From: Planctomycetota bacterium
GTDB taxonomy: Bacteria; Planctomycetota; Phycisphaerae; UBA1845; CAIVHJ01
Assembly (NCBI GenBank): GCA_022573485.1
Contig: JACZTW010000002.1
Span: forward strand, 1-37,531
DNA length: 37,531 nt
Direction of reading: 5' to 3'
In this document: positions 23,133 to 31,442 of the stretch, piece by piece
How the letters are laid out: each line of letters begins with the position of its first letter
Numbering within the stretch: the first letter of the stretch is position 1
Program-made: the position numbers and the translations under genes
The notes under the pieces: generated by a model
Databases searched by the model: none
Told to the model about the DNA's origin: nothing
The model's input: the letters and a program-made list of their open reading frames with translations, nothing else

Positions 23133-24260
23133 TCACGTACCGAACGATCGAATCGCCTCGGCGACGCGGGTGACTTGGGCTTCAGTCATGTCGGGGAACA
23201 TGGGCAGGCTGAGCTGGCGCCGGGCGAGGGCTTCCGCTTCGGGAAACGTGCCCTTGCGGTAGCCTAAGTGTGCATAGGCCGGCTGCAAGTGGATCGGCTT
23301 GGGATAGTGTACGCCGCTCTGGATGTGGTGTTCGTTCAAATGAGCGCGCAGGGCATCGCGTTCGTGGTGCTGCGCGGCGTAGATGTGCCAAACCGGCTCG
23401 GCCCACTCAGTCGGCGTCGGCGGGAAGACGCCGCTCACGTCCCGCAACTGTTGCTCATACCATCCGGCTACGCGGCGGCGGTGGCCGTTCCATTGGTCGA
23501 GGCGGCGGAGCTTGACGCTCAAGACGGCAGCCTGAATGCCGTCCATGCGGAAGTTGAAACCGAGTTCGGCATGGTTGTGCCGCCCCTCTTGGGCGTGGTC
23601 GCGCAGGGCGCGGGCCCGGTCGGCCCACTCGGCGTTGTCGGTCACTACAGCGCCGGCTTCGCCGAAGGCGCCGAGGTTCTTGCCGGGATAGAAACTGAAC
23701 GCGGCGACGTCGCCCAGACTGCCGCAGGTGCGGCGCTGGTAACAGGCGCCGTGGGCCTGGGCGGCGTCTTCGATGACGGCCAAGTTGAACTCCCGCGCGA
23801 GCTTCACAATCGGCTCCATATCGGCGGGATGGCCATAGAGGTGTACCGGCATGACGGCTTTCGTTTTCGCCGTGATGGCCTGCTCGATCTGCGCCGCATC
23901 GAGGCAGTAAGTTTGTGGGTCGATATCGACGAACACCGGCACAGCGCCAATGTAGCTGATGGCCCAACAAGTGGAGATCCAAGTGAACGGCGTGGTGATC
24001 ACTTCATCGCCGGGCTGCACGCCGGCGCAGATCAGCGCGAGGTGCACCGCGCTGGTGCCGGAGTTCAGCCCCACGCAATGCTTGGTGCCGCAGTAGTCGG
24101 CGAAGGCTCGCTCGAACTGCTCGACCGCCGGGCCCAGTGCGAAAGCGTGTGAATCGATCACGCTATCAATCTCACGCCGGATGTCCGCCATCAGCGGGGC
24201 GTGCATGGTCTTCAAGTCGAGGAACGGGACGGTTTCAACTGCGGTGGCGGTGGATTGCAT
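23133..24260 (-). CDS. DegT/DnrJ/EryC1 family sugar aminotransferase (WbpE/GnnB-like)
   Basis: This 375-aa PLP enzyme is expected to transfer an amino group to a keto sugar nucleotide. Family motifs are GLNSGTSAVHLAL (phosphate-binding), VIEDAAQAHG (Asp165 to the PLP ring nitrogen), FSFYPGKNLGAFGEAGA (Lys194, Schiff base) and YNF-like GFNFRMDGIQAA. The start at 24260 has CCGGAG 8 nt upstream; a longer frame to 24302 lacks this. It lies 63 nt downstream of a beta-helix acyltransferase on the same strand and near a divergent Gfo/Idh dehydrogenase, the set needed for a 3-acylamido sugar. It could also serve as the GnnB partner of the lpxA-linked dehydrogenase; sequence alone does not decide. Confidence 0.92.
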   Translation of the reverse strand: MQSTATAVETVPFLDLKTMHAPLMADIRREIDSVIDSHAFALGPAVEQFERAFADYCGTKHCVGLNSGTSAVHLALICAGVQPGDEVITTPFTWISTCWAISYIGAVPVFVDIDPQTYCLDAAQIEQAITAKTKAVMPVHLYGHPADMEPIVKLAREFNLAVIEDAAQAHGACYQRRTCGSLGDVAAFSFYPGKNLGAFGEAGAVVTDNAEWADRARALRDHAQEGRHNHAELGFNFRMDGIQAAVLSVKLRRLDQWNGHRRRVAGWYEQQLRDVSGVFPPTPTEWAEPVWHIYAAQHHERDALRAHLNEHHIQSGVHYPKPIHLQPAYAHLGYRKGTFPEAEALARRQLSLPMFPDMTEAQVTRVAEAIRSFGT

Positions 24261-24323
24261 TTTGCTACTCCGGTCATGAATGTCGAAGCTCACGGTCGGC
24301 ACGGAGGCCGACCGCTACAGGGT

Positions 24324-24824
24324 CTATTCCAGCTCGTGGTCTTCGAGTGGGCGGATGACCCGCGCGGGCGTGCCGGCGACCAGGGTGCGCGGCGGCACAT
24401 CACGGGTCACGACCGCGCCGGCGGCGACCAATGCTTCCTCGCCAATGGTCACGCCGGCCAGGATGGTGGCGCTGGTGCCGATGGTCGCGCGGCGGCGGAC
24501 GCGCGTGGGCGTGCAGGTCCACTCGCCGTCGCGCTTGGGCGTACCGTCGCGATTGGTGGCCCGCGGCCTGAGGTCGTTGATGAACATCACGCCGTGCGAG
24601 ACAAACACTTCATCTTCGATGGTCACGCCTTCGCAGACGAAGCTGTGGCTTTGGATTTTGCAGCGCGCTCCGATGACGGCGTTCTTTTGAATCTCGACGA
24701 ACGTGCCGATCAGCGTGTCATCGCCGATGGTGCAGCCGTAGAGATTGCAGAAGCCGGGCAGCTTGACATTTTTGCCAAGTTGCACGTCGTCGGCGATTCG
24801 CAGTGTGGGATCGGAATGATTCAT
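24324..24824 (-). CDS. Left-handed beta-helix N-acetyltransferase (WbpD/WlbB-like)
   Basis: The 166-aa protein consists almost entirely of hexapeptide repeats (IADDVQLGKNVKLPGFCNLY, IGDDTLIGTFVEIQKNAVIG). VFVSHGVMFINDLRPRA followed by a short loop and RRRATIGTSATILAGVTIG is typical of the WbpD/WlbB group, which acetylates the 3-amino group of UDP-2-acetamido-3-amino sugars. The catalytic residues in that group are an Asn and a Glu or His in this region; SHGV and INDLRPR are present. It is upstream of, and probably co-transcribed with, the aminotransferase. The 277-bp gap to the divergent dehydrogenase should hold both promoters, but no clear consensus boxes were found. Confidence 0.88.
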   Translation of the reverse strand: MNHSDPTLRIADDVQLGKNVKLPGFCNLYGCTIGDDTLIGTFVEIQKNAVIGARCKIQSHSFVCEGVTIEDEVFVSHGVMFINDLRPRATNRDGTPKRDGEWTCTPTRVRRRATIGTSATILAGVTIGEEALVAAGAVVTRDVPPRTLVAGTPARVIRPLEDHELE

Positions 24825-25101
24825 CGCTGTTGATCCATGAGAAAGACGAAGTCCTCCGTCAGATAGATCGGATCAGCAGACCGATAACTGCAATTGCGCG
24901 GGTGGGGTGTTGCTGTCGTGATTTGGTGCGTCCGATAAGCAGTGTCACGCGAAGAGGCAAGCGGGTGCCGGGTTTCTCGTCTTTAGAGCGCTCGATTCGT
25001 CTCCGATCTTATGGAAGTGAAGCGTGAAGAGTGAAGAGGGGGCAGTAAACAGTATCTGGTGAGCACGGACGATCTGCGAGTGACTTCCAGGGGCGGTTGA
25101 C

Positions 25102-26187
25102 ATGATCAAAGCGGGTATTATCGGATTGGGTTACTGGGGACCGAACCTTCTGCGGAACTTTTGTAAGAATCCGGACATCGAGGTCGTGACCGCGGCGGAC
25201 CCGCGGCCCGAGGCGCGAAGTAGTTTGCAAAGCCAGTATCCCAGCGTGCGCTACGTCGAAGACGGCATGGCGGTCATCGACGATCCCGAAGTGGAGGCGG
25301 TTGCGATCGCCACACCCGTCCACACTCATTACCCGCTGGCCAAGGCGGCACTCGAGGCGGGCAAGCACGTGTGGATCGAAAAGCCGCTGACCGACAACGC
25401 CGAGCAAGCTGCCGAGTTGGTGGCGCTCGCGGAGAAGAACGACCTTATCCTGCTTACCGATCATACGTTCATCTACACGCCGGCCGTCGAGAAACTCAAA
25501 GATTTGGTACTGCGCGGCGAGTTGGGCGACATTTATTATTATGATTCCGTGCGCGTCAATCTGGGCCTGTTCCAGAACGAACTGAGTGTGCTGTGGGACC
25601 TCGGCCCGCACGACGTGTCGATCATGCAGCATCTCATCGACAAGCCCATGAAATGGGTGCAGGCGGTCGGAGCCAAACACGCCGGGCAGTCGCAGGAAAC
25701 GTTGGCGTACATCACGGTACAGTTCGAAGACAACATCATCGGCCACGTCCACGTCAACTGGCTGGCGCCGGCCAAGATCCGGCAAGTCATCGTCGGCGGA
25801 TCGAAGCGGATGTGCATCTACGACGACAACGAGCCCTCCGAAAAAATCAAGGTCTACGATAAGGGCGTGGAACTCAAGTCCATCGAAGGCATCCACAGCG
25901 CGCTGGTGCAATATCGCCTCGGCGACATGCACGCCCCGGCGCTGCCGAATGAAGAAGCGCTGGCCCGGGCTACGGCGCACTTCGCCCATTGCATCAAGTC
26001 CCACACGCAGCCGATCACCGACGGCCGGGCCGGCTTGGCCGTGGTGCAGGTCCTGGAGGCGGCCCAGCAGTCAATGGCTGAGCAGGGCCGGCGAGTGTAC
26101 TTCGTGGATCCGCGCCGAGAGGACCCCGCCAAACACTATCAAGACAAGCTCGTGCAACTGATTTCCTCGCCGACGATGGTCCGATAG
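25102..26187 (+). CDS. Gfo/Idh/MocA family sugar-nucleotide dehydrogenase (WbpB/WlbA-like)
   Basis: The 361-aa NAD-dependent oxidoreductase has a Rossmann motif (IIGLGYWGPNLLRNF, residues 6-20) and WIEKPLTDNA with EKP at 93-95. The C-terminal domain has VLWDLGPHDVSIMQHL. Proteins of this subgroup usually sit beside WbpD-like acetyltransferases and DegT aminotransferases, as here on the opposite strand, and oxidise C3 of a UDP-GlcNAc or UDP-GlcNAcA substrate. It is clearly diverged from the lpxA-linked dehydrogenase, suggesting that the two serve different sugars. It starts with ATG directly after a GGGCGG-containing leader; no strong promoter is visible. Confidence 0.9.
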   Translation: MIKAGIIGLGYWGPNLLRNFCKNPDIEVVTAADPRPEARSSLQSQYPSVRYVEDGMAVIDDPEVEAVAIATPVHTHYPLAKAALEAGKHVWIEKPLTDNAEQAAELVALAEKNDLILLTDHTFIYTPAVEKLKDLVLRGELGDIYYYDSVRVNLGLFQNELSVLWDLGPHDVSIMQHLIDKPMKWVQAVGAKHAGQSQETLAYITVQFEDNIIGHVHVNWLAPAKIRQVIVGGSKRMCIYDDNEPSEKIKVYDKGVELKSIEGIHSALVQYRLGDMHAPALPNEEALARATAHFAHCIKSHTQPITDGRAGLAVVQVLEAAQQSMAEQGRRVYFVDPRREDPAKHYQDKLVQLISSPTMVR

Positions 26188-26401
26188 GCGGAGGATGGCT
26201 GTCAATGCCCGCGTCCTGCCCGATCAGCCCGTCTGCAAGCATTTCGTGAGTTTCCAGAGCGTTAAGCGGTTCTGCGATCAGGCCGAAATGTAAATGGTTC
26301 TATGCGCTTAGGCTTCGTCAGAGGCTGGAGCACGGGCCCGAGCCGCCGCAGCGGAGCGCAGGTCGCCCCGCGCGCTGCCGAGCCGGGAACCAGAGGGAAT
26401 C

Positions 26402-28393
26402 ATGCAGAGCCCGACGCTCAAAAAGTCTGCTCGTCATCGTGGCGGCCTCACGTCCGGGGCACTGCCCTGGCTTTATGTGTCGACCCTGGTTGGGTTCGTC
26501 GTAGTGGCCAGTATGTTGATTTATGCAGGCCGGAAATTCAACGCCGAATCGGTCGCCATTCAAACACAGACCAAGGCGATCAGCGAACAGCAGGTGCTCA
26601 GCGAGCGACTCAAGACGCTGGCGACCGAGCACTGGTTTCCCGACGCGGACATGATCGACCTCAAAGACCGGCAGAGCGAAACGACGCAACAAATGAAGGC
26701 TGTTCTGGCGCGCCTGGAAATGCTCTCCGAATCGCCGGAGCTGGCCGACTTTTATTCGGGTGATATGAAGTTCTACGTCGAGCAAATGATTACGAGTTGG
26801 GGCACGGCGCAATACGAACTGCGCCATATCTCCAAGGTACACATCCACCGCGGCGGACGCGAGCTGCAGCGCGTGCAGCAGGCCTGCGATCAATTGCTCC
26901 GCAGCGGCGCGTATTTGATGCAGGAATCACTCGGCGCCCAGCAGGCCAATCAGTCAAAACGAACGAAGCTGCTGTATCTCTTCGCGGGCAGCCTGGGACT
27001 TCTGGGCATGATCATGCTGTGGTCACTGTGGGCGGCGAGCGAAACTCGGATGGAGATTCTGGCTCTGAACCTGCAACTGGAGGAGCGCGTCGCCGAGCGG
27101 ACGGCGGAGCTCGAGAAAGCCAACATGTTCCTCTCCAACGTGCAGTCGTCGATCGGCTCGGCGCTGGTGGTGATCGATCCGCAGAACAAGATCATCAGTT
27201 GGAATCCAGCGTCGGAGAAGCTGTGGGGCCTGTCTCGCAGTCAGGCGGAAGGGCGGGATGTCTTCTCGGCACTGCCGCTGGAAGACCCCGAAAGTTTCCA
27301 TTCCGCCGTGCGGAAAGTCCACCAGACGTTGCAACCCGTGTCGCTCGGAGAACTGGGCTTGAAGGACTACTGTGGGACGCCCGCCGCGGCAGGCTGGGGG
27401 AACGGCTCGCTGGTGCCGATGGTGGGACCGCTGGGCGAGTTGCGCGGCATCGTCATTCTGGTGGATGACGTCACTGAGCGCATCCACACCCGCCGGGAGC
27501 TGGCCGCCCGCGCCGAACAAATTGCCGAGACAAACAGCACGCTGAAACGACTCAACAACGACATGGAGCAGTTCGTCTATGCCGCTTCGCACGACCTCCG
27601 CTCGCCGATGGTCAACATGCACGGACTCACCAAGAAGCTCGACAAGACCTTCGAAAAGGTGCGCGAGCGTTTGAACGGCCACGGCCGATCCGCCGATGCG
27701 GAGGACAGCGCCGAGCCGTCGGAACTGCAGAACCTGCTGGACCACGACATTCCTCGGCTGCTGCTGCGGATCAATCGCAGCATCAGCAAATTCGGATCGA
27801 TCATCGACGGCCTGCTGCGCTATTCGCGGACCGGCCGCGAGGAGTACCACCGCATCGAAATAGACATGGCCCAGGAAGTGGCCCGGGCCATCGAGTTGTA
27901 TACGGCAACGGTCGAAGAGAAGGGCGTGCAGATTTACGTCGATGATCTGCCGCCGGCCTTCGGAGATCCGGATGCGATCAATAAGGTGCTCGCTAACTTG
28001 ATCGAGAATGCGCTGAAGTACCTCGATCCGGATCGCGACGGTGAGATTGTAGTTGAAGGCCGAGAACAGGATGACGGGATGTGTACGTATTTCATCCGCG
28101 ACAACGGCGTGGGCATTCGGGAAGGCGACCTCGAGCGGGTATTCAAGATATTCGAGCGTGTCGATTCGGGAAACGAGAAGGGCGAGGGTCTGGGATTGGC
28201 GATTGTGAAGCGAATAGTCGAGCGGCACGGCGGCGAGATTTCGGTGGAATCGCGCTGGAACGAAGGTACGACCTTCTGGTTCACGCTGCCCGCCGTGCGG
28301 GCCGACGAACCGCGGGTCCCGGCACGCCGGGAGAATCCCGACACGTCGGGAGCCCGCGCGGATCTTCCAGTGGGAGAGCGCCGCCCCAGGTGA
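26402..28393 (+). CDS. Membrane-bound PAS sensor histidine kinase
   Basis: The 663-aa kinase has two membrane helices (about 23-42 and 189-210) around a periplasmic helical sensor region. A coiled-coil linker (LEERVAERTAELEKAN) leads to a PAS domain (about 243-360: IGSALVVIDPQNKIISWNPA). The dimerisation domain carries the phospho-acceptor His397 (FVYAASHDLRSPMVNM, the phytochrome-like class), and the ATPase domain follows (NLIENALKYLD, DNGVGIREGD, GEGLGLAIVKRIV). After the ATPase domain, the last ~30 residues are encoded by a palindromic repeat and look unstructured. AGAGGGA precedes the ATG. It heads a plus-strand run of kinase and receiver genes and probably feeds phosphate to them. Confidence 0.93.
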   Translation: MQSPTLKKSARHRGGLTSGALPWLYVSTLVGFVVVASMLIYAGRKFNAESVAIQTQTKAISEQQVLSERLKTLATEHWFPDADMIDLKDRQSETTQQMKAVLARLEMLSESPELADFYSGDMKFYVEQMITSWGTAQYELRHISKVHIHRGGRELQRVQQACDQLLRSGAYLMQESLGAQQANQSKRTKLLYLFAGSLGLLGMIMLWSLWAASETRMEILALNLQLEERVAERTAELEKANMFLSNVQSSIGSALVVIDPQNKIISWNPASEKLWGLSRSQAEGRDVFSALPLEDPESFHSAVRKVHQTLQPVSLGELGLKDYCGTPAAAGWGNGSLVPMVGPLGELRGIVILVDDVTERIHTRRELAARAEQIAETNSTLKRLNNDMEQFVYAASHDLRSPMVNMHGLTKKLDKTFEKVRERLNGHGRSADAEDSAEPSELQNLLDHDIPRLLLRINRSISKFGSIIDGLLRYSRTGREEYHRIEIDMAQEVARAIELYTATVEEKGVQIYVDDLPPAFGDPDAINKVLANLIENALKYLDPDRDGEIVVEGREQDDGMCTYFIRDNGVGIREGDLERVFKIFERVDSGNEKGEGLGLAIVKRIVERHGGEISVESRWNEGTTFWFTLPAVRADEPRVPARRENPDTSGARADLPVGERRPR

Positions 28394-28426
28394 ACGCCCG
28401 CGGGAGCTCCCGACGTGTCGGGATTC
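28333..28426. repeat. Palindromic repeat spanning the 3' end of the kinase gene
   Basis: The arm 28333-28358 and the inverted arm 28399-28426 match over about 26 nt with a 2-nt indel. Each arm also contains its own small palindrome (CCCGAC-AC-GTCGGG). The kinase stop codon (28391-28393) lies inside the element, so the kinase C-terminus is encoded by repeat sequence. It ends 38 nt before the next gene's start. Confidence 0.85.
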
Positions 28427-28464
28427 CATTCCGCCCCCGGCTCGGTAAGTCGTTGAAGGAGAGT

Positions 28465-30135
28465 ATGACGGTGAGTCGAACTGAACCCCGCCGTAAGGCA
28501 ACGATCCTGCTGGTCGATGACGACGAGATTTTCGTCGAATTGATGAGCGACGAACTCAAACCCCACTTCGTGGTGGAATGGGCCCGAGACGGCAAGACGG
28601 CGCTGGAATCGGTAGGCCGGCGGACGCCGGACGCCATCTTTCTGGATCAGGGTCTGCCGGATCTCTCCGGGGTGGCGCTGATCGACGAACTGCGGAAAGC
28701 GGGGTGCGAATCTCCGGTGGTCATGCTGACGGCGTCTCAGGACGTACACGTGGCGGCGGCGGCCATGCGGGCCGGTGCCATCGACTTCGTCGTCAAAGAC
28801 GCCGGCGACCCCTTCTACGACGACATCGTTCCCACCGCCACGCGGGCCGTCGAGAAATGGAACAATGAAAAGGAACTCGAATACCTGCGCGAGCTGGAAG
28901 AAGAGCAAGTCCGGCGGACCACGAAGCTCAACGAGGAGCTGCGCCACGCCAACGATCAGCTCGAAGAGGCCTATCAAGACATCGCGGCCTCGCAAGGCCA
29001 GCTCCGGGCCAAGAACCAGCGACTCAGCGAGTTGTATGACACGGCCCACCGCTTTGTCGACAACGTCTCGCACGAGATGCGCACGCCTTTGACGGTCATC
29101 AAGGAATTCGTGTCCATCATTCTGGACGGCCTGGCCGGCGAGGTCAACGAGGAGCAGCGCGAATACCTGTCGATCACGATGGCCAAGACCAACGACCTGG
29201 CCCGCATGGTCGAAGACATGCTGGATATCAGCAAGATCGAAGCGGGCTTGTTTCGCGTGGAGCGCACGCGCTGCCGGTTCGGCGACGTGCTCGACGGCGT
29301 TCGGAATTCGATCGAGCAGCAAGCCCGGCGGTGCAACATTGAACTTTTGATCGGTGAGGACCCCGATTTGCCGGACCTGTTCTGCGATAAGGAGAAGGCC
29401 GGCCGAGTCTTGATCAATCTGGTTGTCAACGCGACCAAGTTCTCCGACCAGGGCACAAAGGTCTGGGTCCACGCCCGCTTGGGCGCGCGGCGGGATGAAG
29501 TCGTGATCGACGTGCGCGATCAAGGTTCCGGAATCGGGCCGGAGAATCTGCAAATCATCTTCGAGCGCTTCCAGCAGGTCGGCCAGGGCAAACGTTCCAG
29601 CACCAAGGGCTTCGGCCTGGGTTTGAACATCGTCAAGGAACTGGCCTGTCTGAACCTGGGCGACATCAGCGTGCAAAGCACGCTCGGTGAGGGCAGCACC
29701 TTCTCGCTGACCGTCCCCGTGTTTGACTACGAGCACCTGATTCATCGTTTCATTGCCCGCCGAGAGACATTTGATCGTCACGGCGATCAAGTGGTCATTA
29801 TCCGAGCCGCGGCGGACCCGAGCGGGCCGGCGCCCGACATTGGATCCCATATCGCGAGTTTCGTGGCCCACTATCTGGCAGCGTTCGATTTGACATTTGA
29901 CCGGCCGGACCAGAACGACGTCATCCTGTTGGCGTTGACGTCGGACCCGAAAGCGATGGTCAACCGCCTGCTGACCAAGAATCGCGAGGAGATGCGCCTG
30001 TCGCCGGGCAGCACGGTGGACGTGTCCTTTGAAGTACTGCACCGTTGGGACGTAAACGAGGATCCGTCGAACATTGCAGAGACATTCGTTGCACTGTTTG
30101 GCCATGAATTCGCGGAGCAATCCAATGAACCGTAA
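28465..30135 (+). CDS. Receiver-histidine kinase hybrid with unknown C-terminal domain
   Basis: The 556-aa cytoplasmic protein has an N-terminal receiver (about 13-130, phospho-acceptor Asp61 in IFLDQGLP). The usual receiver Lys is in VVKDAGD rather than K-P. A coiled coil follows (about 130-195), then HisKA with His203 (VSHEMRTPLT) and an ATPase domain (about 305-420: NLVVNATKFSD, DQGSGIGPE, GFGLGLNIV). Residues 421-556 form an extra globular-looking alpha/beta segment (DQVVIIRAAADP, VILLALTSDPKAMVN) that I do not recognise. I chose the ATG at 28465, preceded by AAGGAG; the frame is open upstream only through the repeat and out-of-frame kinase sequence. It overlaps the next receiver gene by 11 nt, so it probably phosphorylates it. 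Confidence 0.9.
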   Translation: MTVSRTEPRRKATILLVDDDEIFVELMSDELKPHFVVEWARDGKTALESVGRRTPDAIFLDQGLPDLSGVALIDELRKAGCESPVVMLTASQDVHVAAAAMRAGAIDFVVKDAGDPFYDDIVPTATRAVEKWNNEKELEYLRELEEEQVRRTTKLNEELRHANDQLEEAYQDIAASQGQLRAKNQRLSELYDTAHRFVDNVSHEMRTPLTVIKEFVSIILDGLAGEVNEEQREYLSITMAKTNDLARMVEDMLDISKIEAGLFRVERTRCRFGDVLDGVRNSIEQQARRCNIELLIGEDPDLPDLFCDKEKAGRVLINLVVNATKFSDQGTKVWVHARLGARRDEVVIDVRDQGSGIGPENLQIIFERFQQVGQGKRSSTKGFGLGLNIVKELACLNLGDISVQSTLGEGSTFSLTVPVFDYEHLIHRFIARRETFDRHGDQVVIIRAAADPSGPAPDIGSHIASFVAHYLAAFDLTFDRPDQNDVILLALTSDPKAMVNRLLTKNREEMRLSPGSTVDVSFEVLHRWDVNEDPSNIAETFVALFGHEFAEQSNEP

Positions 30136-30514
30136 GAAAATCCTCATCGTCGATGATGATCGTCAAGTGTCACTGGCGTTGTCTATTCGGCTTAAGGCGG
30201 CGGACTACGACGTGGACGTCGCCGGCGACGGTGAAAACGCGCTGGAGAAACTCACGGCCAGCGTGCCCGACGTGGTCCTGCTCGACATGCGCATGCCGGG
30301 CATCGACGGGTTGGAGGTCATGAGACGAATGAAACAGGATCCGCGGCTGGCGAACATCCCGGTGATTTTCGTATCCGCCAACGCCCAGGAAACCGCCAAG
30401 CGGGCAGCGCTCAACGCGGGCGGGAAGATCTTCCTGGAAAAGCCCTTCGAATCGCGCGCCCTTTTGGAGGCCATCCAGCGCGTGCTCGAACAGAATTCAG
30501 GAGTCACGACCTGA
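30125..30514 (+). CDS. Single-domain response regulator (receiver only)
   Basis: The 129-aa CheY-like protein has acidic residues 10-12 (IVDDD), phospho-acceptor Asp54 in LLDMRMPGIDG, the switch Ser in FVSANA and Lys in EKPF. It has no output domain, so it must act by binding a partner or passing phosphate on. The start is the ATG at 30125, inside the end of the hybrid kinase gene (11-nt overlap), with GGAG upstream. The double-receiver gene follows after 2 nt. It is the only fully canonical single receiver in the cluster. Confidence 0.93.
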   Translation: MNRKKILIVDDDRQVSLALSIRLKAADYDVDVAGDGENALEKLTASVPDVVLLDMRMPGIDGLEVMRRMKQDPRLANIPVIFVSANAQETAKRAALNAGGKIFLEKPFESRALLEAIQRVLEQNSGVTT

Positions 30515-30516
30515 TC

Positions 30517-31419
30517 ATGCGTACCAAGTCCGTTCTCATCGCAGACGACGATGCCATGCTGGTCCGCGTGCTCACGGTGCGCTGCCGGCACCTGGGCCTC
30601 GAGGTGCGTCAGGCCTCGGACGCCATGCAGGCACTGGTCATGATTCACAAGGATCCGCCGGACTTGATCATCATGGACGTTTCCATGCCCGCCGGAGACG
30701 GCCTGAGCGCCTGCAAGATGCTGGCCTCCGACTCGCGTTTGCAGGAGATTCCCGTGATCATTCTCACAGGACGATCGGATGAGCAGATTCGCGAGCAGGT
30801 CGGCGGAATGGGCGCCCACTATGTCTTGAAATCGCCGGACTGCTGGCAGGAAATCAAGCCGCTGCTGGGTCGCCTTTTGAACCTGGAGCTTGAGTCTGAG
30901 CCTACGCCCGACCCGAAGCCTGCTCCGCCTGCGGCGGACCGCGGCGGACCGGCTCGTCGGATGCAAGAGGCACGCTCCGCGGCTCGACTGAGCTCGTCGA
31001 AGTCCGCAGCGGACCACGCCTCCGGCCGGCCGCGAGTGCTGGTCGTCGATGACGATCCCAGCGTGACCGAAGCGCTGCGCATTCGGTTGGAATCGAGCAA
31101 TTACCGGGTCATTTGTGCCCACGGAGGAGCCGCGGCCTACTGGGCGGCGATGGAGCAAAAGCCGAACATCATCACGCTCGATATCGGCATGCCGGAGTTG
31201 GACGGCGCGGATCTTCTGAAGAAGCTGAAGTCGCACCCGCTCACTCGGGGAATTCCAGTGATTGTCCTGACCGGCAATACGGATCAGAGCACCAAAAAGG
31301 AACTCTTGAATCTGGGAGCGGCCGCGTACCTGACCAAGCCGTTTCAGAGCAGCGATTTGCTCCTTGAAATCGAGAACATCTTGGCTGCTGCAGGCACGGA
31401 AGCTCACACCGATCACTGA
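30517..31419 (+). CDS. Double-receiver response regulator (REC-linker-REC), paralogue 1
   Basis: The 300-aa protein has two CheY-like receivers joined by a Pro/Ala/Ser-rich linker (about 123-172). The first has Asp54 (IIMDVSMPAGDG) but KSP instead of K-P at the end (HYVLKSPDCW). The second has Asp222 (ITLDIGMPELDG) and a canonical LTKPF (Lys274). No output domain follows. The same architecture recurs in the next gene, and both N-terminal receivers share the atypical GAHYV-x-K...W ending and LL.RLL.LE, so they arose by duplication. Two receivers in series without a DNA-binding part fit a phosphorelay, phosphate sink or scaffold role. Confidence 0.92.
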   Translation: MRTKSVLIADDDAMLVRVLTVRCRHLGLEVRQASDAMQALVMIHKDPPDLIIMDVSMPAGDGLSACKMLASDSRLQEIPVIILTGRSDEQIREQVGGMGAHYVLKSPDCWQEIKPLLGRLLNLELESEPTPDPKPAPPAADRGGPARRMQEARSAARLSSSKSAADHASGRPRVLVVDDDPSVTEALRIRLESSNYRVICAHGGAAAYWAAMEQKPNIITLDIGMPELDGADLLKKLKSHPLTRGIPVIVLTGNTDQSTKKELLNLGAAAYLTKPFQSSDLLLEIENILAAAGTEAHTDH

Positions 31420-31442
31420 AGCGTAGATACAGGAGAGTTTCC

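Noticed and set aside
28081..28464. N-terminal extension of the receiver-kinase hybrid upstream of 28465
   Set aside because: It reads out of frame through the preceding kinase and the palindromic repeat, is Arg/Gly-rich nonsense, and the ATG at 28465 has a strong AAGGAG.
27934..30147. 737-codon minus-strand frame opposite the receiver-kinase hybrid
   Set aside because: Shadow frame covering well-supported kinase and receiver motifs on the plus strand; no recognisable domain of its own.
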